Of a stretch of 13,526 nt of DNA, positions 6,774 to 13,526 are shown piece after piece. This DNA comes from Cephalothrix spiralis. Lineage: Eukaryota > Nemertea > Palaeonemertea > Archinemertea > Cephalotrichidae. A model generated the notes under the pieces. It saw only the letters and a program-made list of their open reading frames with translations, was not told the origin of the DNA and searched no databases. A program made the position numbers and the translations under genes. Numbering within the stretch: position 1 is the first letter of the stretch; each line of letters begins with the position of its first letter. The DNA lies in NCBI GenBank assembly GCA_032353305.1, contig JAUCNG010127764.1, forward strand, positions 1 to 13,526, read 5' to 3'.

Positions 6774-8066
6774 GTAAGTCTCGAAATACAACATAATTAA
6801 TGTGCATTTTACACTGTAGAAATGTCATTGTGCGGTATTTGGTTATCGCATGGTCCCGCACGCGGATGGCTAAGTAGTGCTTTCTAGACGACTGGAAAGT
6901 GTTGGCGGGTATATCTGGGGGTCATAACATTTTATCATGTTGTGTCAGATTAATTACGGGTTTTGGCTGCACGGGAAAACGTTATCACCAAATTTTCAAG
7001 GTCAAATTGACATATGGTGAAGGTCAACCAAATTTTGAAAAAGTGGTAGCAAATGACTGCCCAAGTATTGAAGTTTCTTGAAATGGGCGGAGCACCTGGT
7101 ACTTTTGTAACCCATCTATGACTTTTTAGCCATGTTTTAGCCCATATGGAAACGTTATCACCATTTTTTGGGACCTAAAGATATGTATAATTGCATCTGG
7201 CCTAGTCAAGATTATTTTCAACTAGGCAATATCATATATCATAATGAAGCTCAGGACCTCAGGAACAAAAAAATTTCAGCTTGGGTTTATTTCAAGGTCA
7301 CCAGAGGTCAAACTTGTTAACAGAATGTGTTTCAAAACGGTTTCAAATGGGCTAAGTATGGGCTTAAACATGGCTAAAAAGTCATAGATGGGTTACAAAA
7401 GTGCCAGGTGCTTCACCCATTTCAAGAAACTTCAATACTTGGGCAGTCATTTGGTACCACTTTTTCAAAATTTGGTTGACCTTCACCATGTCAATTCGAC
7501 CTTGAAAATTTGGTGTGATAACGATTCCATATGCGGATGGTTTCTAGTAAATGAAAGTGGCCGATATTTTTAATGTCTACATGCATAGATAATAGAGCTA
7601 TTTTTTCTAATGATCTACTGATAAAATAATCATTATAGGGGCCTACTCTGTGGTGCCGTGTAATCTTATCTATTTTGTGCATATCATTATCCTAACATAC
7701 TAAAAAGTGCAGAAAATAATGCGAATATAAACTTTAGAAAATAACGGTTTTTGAGTTGGTTTCTCAGCATTTCATAAGCTGAGATAACAGTACGTCGTGA
7801 TAGTTTAATTGCAGATAACAAAAGTAAGTTATTAAAATATCATTAGAAAATAGAATGATAGTTAATGTGTGATAGATTGGACACCTTGACTTGTCATCCG
7901 ATAACTTTTTTGCACTCGATCTAATATACTCGTTTTTGAGCGTTGAACCGCGTTTTGGTCAATTCCCTTCCAGGCGCAAAAACTCGCAAAAAAGTTTGAG
8001 TCCAAAAAAATTACCGGATTCCATTTATAAGCTCTTACAATATACTATCATGTATCTTATTTACAG
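6774..8066 (+). other. Phase-1 intron of the TLR gene (1293 bp)
   Basis: Donor GTAAGT and acceptor TTATTTACAG. It contains a long inverted-repeat element (6980-7523); the rest (about 6774-6979 and 7524-8066) shows no gene. Open frames in the intron coincide with the repeat arms or overlap the start of the large exon in another frame. Confidence 0.8.
6980..7523. mobile_element. Long inverted-repeat element (about 545 bp, 165-bp arms) in the TLR intron
   Basis: The arm 6980-7146 starts CGTTATCACCAAATTTTCAA and includes GGTGAAGGTCAACCAAATTT and TGACTGCCCAAGTATTGAAG. It is matched by the reverse complement of 7357-7523 with only a handful of substitutions and two small indels (roughly 95% identity by eye). 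The spacer is about 210 bp. A further copy of the end motif GGAAACGTTATCACCA sits at about 7147-7162, just inside the left arm. No transposase frame was found, and the target duplication is unclear. The high arm identity suggests recent insertion or gene conversion between arms. Confidence 0.8.
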
Positions 8067-10573
8067 ATGTTGTATTACCAACAACAGGATTGCCTCAGTG
8101 TCCAAATGCCTGCGAATGGAGAGGGACGAAAGCAACTTGTCGAATAGGGTTCAGTTCCTGCATTCAGACTCAGAATATATCATTAAAGACACTCTTAAAG
8201 GAATACATCAATGCTAATGTCAGCGAACTATTGATAGAATGCGGCAGTAACGATCAACATGATACTTTAGGAATAAATTTCATGTCGAATTACAAAAAAC
8301 TAACAAATATGCAAATTAAAAATTGTAACTTAGTAACACTCTCAAAGGATATGTTACTTGGAGCAAGCATCCTAGATACATTTCGTTTGCTCAATGCTAG
8401 AATCAAATTATTTCAGCTGAACACGTTTGAGGATTTGTATCTCCTAAGATCTTTAGATTTATATAATGCAACTGATGTTCCTGGATTACTTGACAACATG
8501 ACCATTCCTGAAAGTCTGAGATATCTCTATTTGGAAATGAATAATATCGCATGTTTTATGTGCATTCAGGTTGCCAACCGAATATCACAAAAAATCAAGA
8601 GTAACAATTTAAAAGCTGTAGCGTATCCTTGGAACAATATCAGTCATGTCGAAAATTTCATTGGCTCAGAGTGGCCAGAATTAATCTCTGTATCAATTGC
8701 TTTAAATCAAATTGAAAAATTTGGAAGTGAATTTAGTGGGGACAAACGGTACAATTATTTAAATTTACAAAACAATATTATACGAAAAATAACTATGTGG
8801 CCAAATGCCGGACAAATTTATCTTTTCAATAATAGAATAGAGTCTCTTCCAGATTTGAAGACGAATTATAGCATTGGAATAATAGATTTGAGTCGCAATA
8901 TTTTAAGATCTGTATCATTTGATAATTTACCAAAAACAGTTAATTTCCTGTCTCTATATGTAAATCAGATTTCTAACATAAGCGGATTGCGAATAAGTGA
9001 CTTTCCAAACATGGCAACTTTATATCTAGAAAAAAATCTAATTCAAAATTTGGATCCCAAATTTTTTCAATTAAACAAAAAACAAATCAAGGCCAGAGTA
9101 AAAGTTTATGTTAGTAACAATCCTATAGCTTGCGCGTGTGACATGGTTCAATGGATGAAACATCAAAATTATCCAACGTTTGGCTCCATAGAGCAAATCC
9201 AATGTCATCAATGCAAGTCACGAATCCCCCTGTTAAATTACAAATCCTCGCAATATTGTCAACAATATCAACAATATTGTCCAGACAACTGTGAGTGTTG
9301 TGAAGATAAAGTTTCATGTTCAAATCTAGAAACACTACCGGATACAATACCAAAAAATATTTCAAGTCTTGATTTAAGCGGAAATAACTTTCCAAAACTT
9401 CAGAGTTTTTCCTTTTTAAATAGTTCGCATCTTACAAATTTGACACTGCAAAACAATAACATTAGCGGTATTGAAGATAATGCATTTGCCGGATTGAATA
9501 ACTTGGAATTCCTCGATTTGAGCAATAACGTAATAGCAGATATAGGCAATGAGACCTTTTCATGTATTAAAGCGTTAAAAGAATTAAATCTTTCATACAA
9601 TAAAATCAAGACGATTAGTGATGGTGCATTTGGATTAGAAATTGATTATCTTGATCTTGACAACAATTACATACGTGTAATACCTCCTGCAAGTACATTT
9701 GCATATGTAAAAGGAATATCATTGAGACGGAATCCATTGACATGTGACTGTTACAAAGGCCTTACAAACCAAAAACGTTCGTTAGAAATCGAGGACAAAA
9801 TTATAGACAAGAGCAAAACGACATGCAATGTTACCATTCCAGAGTACAAAAATAAGAATGAATCCGTATTCACTGTTGACTTTTCAAGTTGTATAAAACT
9901 CATGAAACTGGTAAAGGATAACAATTACGATCCGGTAAAGAAAAACGATTACATTTTTATAATTGTGATCTCTATTATTCCTTTATGTATAGTCCTATGC
10001 ATGCTTATATTAGTCTATTTTAGATACAAAATAATGTTTTACTGGCATATAAATTATGGTTGGAAATTTCCTACTGAAAGTGACCAGGTCAAAAAGCAAT
10101 TTCATGGCTTTATTTCCTACTCCAAGGACGATGAAAAACTAGTTATGCGTCAAATAGTCCGGCCCTTGGAAAGAGGCGACCATGGACCAAATGGATATAA
10201 AATGTGCCTACACCACAGGAATTTCCCTGTAGGAGGAAACATCAACAGAGCCATCATTGAAGCAATAAAGAGCAGTCACAGGACTATCCTTGTAGTGTCT
10301 GAAAGCTACGTCAAAAGCCAATGGTGCCATTATGAGTTCCAAACAGCCCTACGGCAGTGTATCAAGGAAAGAGTGAACCGCCTCATTATAATAATGATTG
10401 AAGATGTTAAAAGTGAATCGATGGATTCTCAACTTCAAGGATTAACGAAAACAAAGACATATTTAATATGGAATTCTTACTGGTTTTGGGAGAAACTTTA
10501 CAGGGCATTGCCTCCGCTAGATAGCCTTATAGATGAGGATATATTTCTACTTGATATTGATACTAATTTATGA
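8067..10573 (+). CDS. Toll-like receptor, protostome multiple-cysteine-cluster type (main exon)
   Basis: This exon encodes all but the first 15 residues of an 850-residue pattern-recognition receptor acting at the cell surface or endosome, signalling through MyD88-type adaptors. Order: signal peptide; N-terminal Cys cap (CPNACEW, about 27-48); a leucine-rich block with degenerate repeats (about 65-365); an internal cap pair (NPIACACDMVQW then CPDNCECCEDKVSC, about 367-433); a second, cleaner LRR block (about 443-568, with LDLSGNNF, LDLSNNVI, LDLDNNYI); a C-terminal cap (NPLTCDCYKG to DFSSC, to about 624); one transmembrane helix (about 644-669); and a TIR domain (about 691-833). TIR box 1 is FISYS, box 2 MCLHHRNFPVGGNI, box 3 YWFWEKL. 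Two cysteine clusters place it with Drosophila Toll-like mccTLRs. More than ten N-glycosylation sequons are visible. The frame is intact to TGA at 10571-10573, so the gene looks functional. Ligand and orthology are unknown. Confidence 0.95.
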
Positions 10574-10900
10574 ATCTATCTATACATCTATCAAATCGCA
10601 GTTTTTTTGCGTTCTCCCTTAAATATCTCCAGAAGTCAGGGGGGGTCATGGCAAAAATTTACAACACCCATCATGAAAAACTTTACAAAACGACTTTTTT
10701 TTTTGCAAAAATTAGAAAGAAAATAGATTGGGAGTTCGTGTTAATATTTTTTGTAGAAATCAAGTTTCTATTTCCAAGAATTCAAATTGCTTGAGATTTA
10801 TCTTTAATTGCTGCCAAGGGTTAGGAGAGGGGTCATAACGGTATTTATCATCATAAATAGGTTGTATTGTATGTAATCAATTGATAGAAATAAAGATTTG
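10574..10900 (+). other. Probable 3' UTR of the TLR with poly(A) signal AATAAA
   Basis: AATAAA at 10889-10894 is the first canonical poly(A) signal after the TLR stop, about 316 bases downstream. Others are at 11278-11283 and 11527-11532 and could give longer transcripts. The short open frame from 10570 overlaps the TLR stop and has no coding character. Confidence 0.5.
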
Positions 10901-11697
10901 AGTTCGGTTACAAGCGACAAGTAGCAAAAGGCAAAAATTTACAAAAATGTTTAAAATGTGGAAAATTTTTACATTTCATCAGTTTTGATGAATATTAAGA
11001 AGCTACAATCATAGTTTTGCTTTAACAGCTCGGTGGCTATACGCGCCACGAACATATTATTTTTTAGCCTATCATATACTTGTTCATGTACTTTAGAACT
11101 GTATAAACTGTATAAACTGAATAAGGAAATTGTAAATCATTTTGTAAATATTGTAATTTTGTTTCAATGTTTCTATATTTGATCTTGGTATTTGATCGTA
11201 TTAGTGCTTCATATTTGCATATGGCATTTAATATTCCTTGTATTTAGCATCTTTTATAGCATTTTAAACCATTTTCAAATAAATACATATCAAATACCTC
11301 TTTAAATGGAATACATACTTATTAACATCATTAAATCTTTAATAAACAAGCATATCATCAACATCACAAATTCAAGCAAAATTATAAATATATTATATAA
11401 TAATGTGCATATCTCTTTTTTGTACACTAGAGAAAAAGAGATAAACACATGCAAGTGTACATTTAAAAAAAGTGTACATAAACTGCAGATAATTTATACC
11501 GATAGGTAAAAAATCGCACCAGAATGAATAAACAATTAGCATTTTATCAATGAAAATATAAATAATAAAAATTTAACATCAATATAGAAAATTGCGACTA
11601 GTCAAAATATTTATGGACGGATTATTATTTGACATGAGATTAAAAAAGTTTAAACATGTTTAACAAGTGATGATATAATTTATATTATATTTTGCAG
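10901..11697. other. AT-rich flank downstream of the TLR, no gene seen
   Basis: A direct repeat GGCAAAAATTTACAA recurs near 10650 and 10930. Two further AATAAA signals lie here (11278 and 11527). The open frame at 11306-11509 is low-complexity and lacks protein character. Confidence 0.4.
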
Positions 11698-11767
11698 ATT
11701 TATAGATAATATCTGGCTTAAAGAAGTGCTACCAGAATCAATAATTGAAGCAATAAGGGATGGATAA
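11698..11767 (+). pseudogene. Orphan terminal-exon-like piece, 22 codons then stop, unidentified
   Basis: A good acceptor (TATTATATTTTGCAG ending at 11697) is followed by a frame from 11699 that reads FIDNIWLKEVLP and SIIEAIRDG, then TAA at 11765-11767. The residues are protein-like and more balanced in composition than the flanks. No upstream exon was identified, and it does not match the TLR C-terminus. It may be the last exon of an alternative transcript, a remnant of a duplicated gene, or chance. Confidence 0.27.
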
Positions 11768-11914
11768 CTCCTAAAATAGGCAAACGTTCAAGATACCCCT
11801 TTCTTTATATAAAAAAATCCTCTTTTTCAAAATGTGAGTGCGACTTGTTTCTTGATCTAGCAACGGATAATTAAGCAAGATAAACGTGTTTGTTTAATTG
11901 TTTATTTTTTAAAA

Positions 11915-12075
11915 CGCAAAAATGATTTGATTGAAAATACTGAAAATAACCTTTATATTCCGATAGATAAATAAATTATAAAAATAGATATGTATTAATC
12001 TATCTATCAAAAGGTTAAATATAGGTTATTTAAGTTGATAACTTACAATTTTTTCAGTAATTTTCGTTTTTGAAT
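11915..12075. repeat. Imperfect foldback repeat
   Basis: AAAATAACCTTTATATTCCGATAGATA (about 11944-11968 in two blocks) is matched in reverse complement by TATCTATCAAAAGGTTAAATATAGGTTATTT (about 12001-12031). Weaker complementarity extends outward (CAAAAATGATTT...TACTGAAAA against TTTTCAGTAATTTTCGTTTTTG). It may be an old MITE. Confidence 0.5.
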
Positions 12076-12421
12076 TTTTAAAAGAAGAAAAAACACATTT
12101 ATCTTGCCTATCATTTATGGGATCAAGCAATAAGTTATATTTTTGAAAAGTAGAGTAAATTTCATAAAAGAAAATGTAAACTTATATTGCCCTTACTAAT
12201 ATTTTTCGGCGATAACGGGGTATTTTAAAAGTGTGCCTATCTCAGGAAAGATACCTTAATGCCTTTCCAACAATCAACAATAATATACTTCATTAAAAAA
12301 GTAAAACTTTTAGAAAATATGGATATACAATTAATAACACATGTATTATCAAAGTAATGATATTTAAATCGGACGGATAAGTTTGGCAACACAATAATGC
12401 CCTAGCCCTAGGGCGAAACCA
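12076..12421. other. AT-rich intergenic DNA, nothing recognised apart from a short GC palindrome
   Basis: GCCCTAGCCCTAGGGCG near 12399-12414 is a small palindromic patch just before the hairpin at 12422. No coding signal was seen. Confidence 0.4.
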
Positions 12422-12481
12422 ATGTGCTCTAAAGAGTAAACCACCCATGAAATTGAAATGGTTTACTTTTTTGTAGCACAT
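12422..12481. ncRNA. Pre-miRNA-like hairpin (candidate)
   Basis: The 60-base segment folds with ATGTGCT (12422-12428) pairing AGCACAT (12475-12481) and GTAAACCA pairing TGGTTTAC further in, with mostly A-U and G-U pairs between, giving a stem of about 21-22 bp and a loop of about 15 bases. Size and shape fit a microRNA precursor or a minimal foldback element. The seed was not recognised as a known miRNA. Either strand could be transcribed. Confidence 0.3.
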
Positions 12482-12805
12482 ATAGTCTATAAGTCATATA
12501 CCTTTATAAAATTAAAAATATGAAATTGAATTAAACATTGTATTAATAAAAACATTCACTGCAATAGCATTCAAAATATCATATTATAAGTATCAGTAAA
12601 CAATTATAATTTACAAAAATAATATAATGCATTAAATAGTTTTTTAAAGAGTTATTCCTATCTACAAGATGTACGTTACTCAAGAAGTCAACATCAACTA
12701 TGACAAATAAACGTCATGTACACGTGAGTCCAAATATACTAGTAAATTCAGCTGCCCAGTTTAAACATTTTTTAACTTTTTGGTAGAGCTCTATAGAAAT
12801 AAGTT

Positions 12806-12863
12806 CCTACATGTTATTTAAGGTGGGATCTTCAAGTGAAGTTCTTCTAATAACACGTGTAGG
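12806..12863. repeat. Short hairpin
   Basis: CCTACATGTTATT (12806-12818) pairs with AATAACACGTGTAGG (12849-12863) with a small bulge. The loop includes a second small palindrome, CTTCAAGTGAAG. It may be part of a degraded inverted-repeat element next to the one starting at 12891. Confidence 0.5.
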
Positions 12864-12890
12864 ATCTAGTAAAAGGGTGGCGGGGGTGTT

Positions 12891-13319
12891 GTTCGTAAGA
12901 TTAATTAGGCAGTGCGTTGTACCGGTAGTTCAATTTTCAAAATGACCCACCACTACCCAAACAATCATACGTAAAATCTTCTACCATTTACTGAACCCAC
13001 AAATTTACCGAACAAATCTGGCGCGACAACCCAACATACTAACCCAACAAATCTTACGCCGGTTTCGGATACCCAAAGTATGTATGCGTAGACCAGACCA
13101 CACGCTATTAACATTAACATATACCTATTCGATTTGTCGAATTATCTGACACGACATCAAAAAATATATTGATAAATTATGCCTACGTTTTAAAAGGATT
13201 TTGTTCCACAAATTTTTCTAGTTACCCACCGTTCCAACCTACTTTCCTAACGCAAGATAAATTCTCTCAGACCAGTAAAATGGCCACCCCAGAGCAATGC
13301 CGGAACTAATCTTACGAAC
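12891..13319. mobile_element. Inverted-repeat element (about 429 bp)
   Basis: GTTCGTAAGATTA (12891-12903) is exactly complementary to TAATCTTACGAAC (13307-13319). The similarity continues imperfectly inward for about 30 bp (GGCAGTGCG against a reverse-complement GGCATTGCT). The interior is rich in ACCCAAC-like motifs. No transposase frame and no clear target duplication were found. Confidence 0.6.
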
Positions 13320-13328
13320 CAACAGTAG

Positions 13329-13338
13329 TATATAAAAG
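13329..13338 (+). promoter_or_regulatory. Candidate TATA box
   Basis: TATATAAAAG is followed by GC-rich sequence, as at a TATA promoter reading rightward. It lies just outside the inverted-repeat element and upstream of the AAGATGGCGGC motifs. The gene it would serve lies beyond the window. Confidence 0.35.
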
Positions 13339-13341
13339 GCT

Positions 13342-13395
13342 GTTTTTGCGCCACAGGCCGTTTCTGCGCCACATGCCGTTTCTGCGCCACAAGAT
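13342..13395. repeat. Three tandem 18-bp units
   Basis: GTTTTTGCGCCACAGGCC, GTTTCTGCGCCACATGCC and GTTTCTGCGCCACAAGAT follow one another at 13342, 13360 and 13378. The last runs into the first AAGATGGCGGC motif. Confidence 0.75.
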
Positions 13396-13424
13396 GGCGG
13401 CGCTTTCGGTACAAGATGGCGGCG
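13390..13424 (+). promoter_or_regulatory. Two CAAGATGGCGGCG motifs (YY1-like)
   Basis: CAAGATGGCGGCG occurs at 13390-13402 and again at 13412-13424, 22 bases apart. AAGATGGCGGC is the consensus for YY1 in animal core promoters, usually near the transcription or translation start. The second ATG (13416) opens a short frame of about 32 codons (MAAIQVINATSS...), and the first a shorter one; neither is clearly a gene. The motif also occurs in repeats, so the promoter role is inference. Confidence 0.35.
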
Positions 13425-13526
13425 ATTCAGGTCATTAACGCGACTTCTTCGATGATATTTAGGACCTTTGACCTTACATGCCTACGCCTAGGGCCTCAAT
13501 TTAAGGCATTTTAGAGCACTTATAAT

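Noticed and set aside
6862-6925. tRNA-like or tRNA-SINE head (GGCTAAGTAGTG resembles an A box)
   Set aside because: No convincing B box, acceptor stem or anticodon stem could be assembled, so a tRNA gene or SINE cannot be supported.
6899-7682. Three short open frames in the TLR intron
   Set aside because: They coincide with or overlap the inverted-repeat arms and lie within an intron supported by donor, acceptor and phase.
7891-8217. 108-codon plus-strand open frame
   Set aside because: It crosses the TLR splice acceptor in a different frame from the receptor and has no recognisable domain.
9250-9282. CAACAATAT tandem in the TLR exon as a regulatory repeat
   Set aside because: It is in frame and encodes the QYCQQYQQYC stretch between the two cysteine caps; coding explains it.
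9123-9609. Two minus-strand open frames of 90 and 69 codons
   Set aside because: They lie wholly inside the TLR coding exon and are antisense shadows with no family features.
12293-12481. Minus-strand 62-codon open frame
   Set aside because: It overlaps the hairpin and AT-rich DNA and shows no splice context, domain or signal.

Overview
The window is invertebrate nuclear DNA, most likely from a mollusc, with a bivalve as best guess. It is AT-rich, its genes are split by GT-AG introns, and its intergenic and intronic DNA is full of small inverted-repeat elements. The anchor gene is a Toll-like receptor with two cysteine clusters (protostome type). Opposite it lies a small secreted cysteine-rich protein that looks like a divergent IL-17. 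Expanded TLR and IL-17 families are typical of bivalves, so the lineage call is inference.

Layout. From 1 to 2182 is repeat territory: a decayed fragment of a repeat (about 59-415), a MITE with perfect 35-bp terminal inverted repeats and TTA target duplications (528-1038), a GC-rich exon-like block (1135-1279), and a mariner-type MITE flanked by TA (1595-2180) that belongs to the same family as the first fragment but lies in the opposite orientation. From 4864 down to 2495 on the minus strand is the IL-17-like gene: a signal-peptide exon (4811-4864), a 1.7-kb intron holding a minisatellite and two foldback elements, and a main exon (2495-3088). Two more minus-strand coding-like exons (6137-6196 and 5390-5557) lie between the two genes. 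The TLR runs on the plus strand: signal-peptide exon 6728-6773, a 1.3-kb intron with a long, well-matched inverted repeat, then one large exon 8067-10573 coding for nearly all of an 850-residue receptor. From 10574 to the end are the 3' UTR, an orphan exon-like piece (11698-11767), a pre-miRNA-like hairpin (12422-12481), another inverted-repeat element (12891-13319), and a TATA box with a short minisatellite and two AAGATGGCGGC motifs, which may be a promoter pointing out of the window.

How the genes may work together. The receptor and the cytokine-like gene are transcribed away from each other across about 1.9 kb. A TLR and an IL-17 could act in one innate immune response, but shared regulation is only suggested by the arrangement. 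Both first exons are too short to be found as open reading frames. They were recovered because each supplies an initiator ATG, a hydrophobic signal sequence, a good donor and the correct phase for its large exon.
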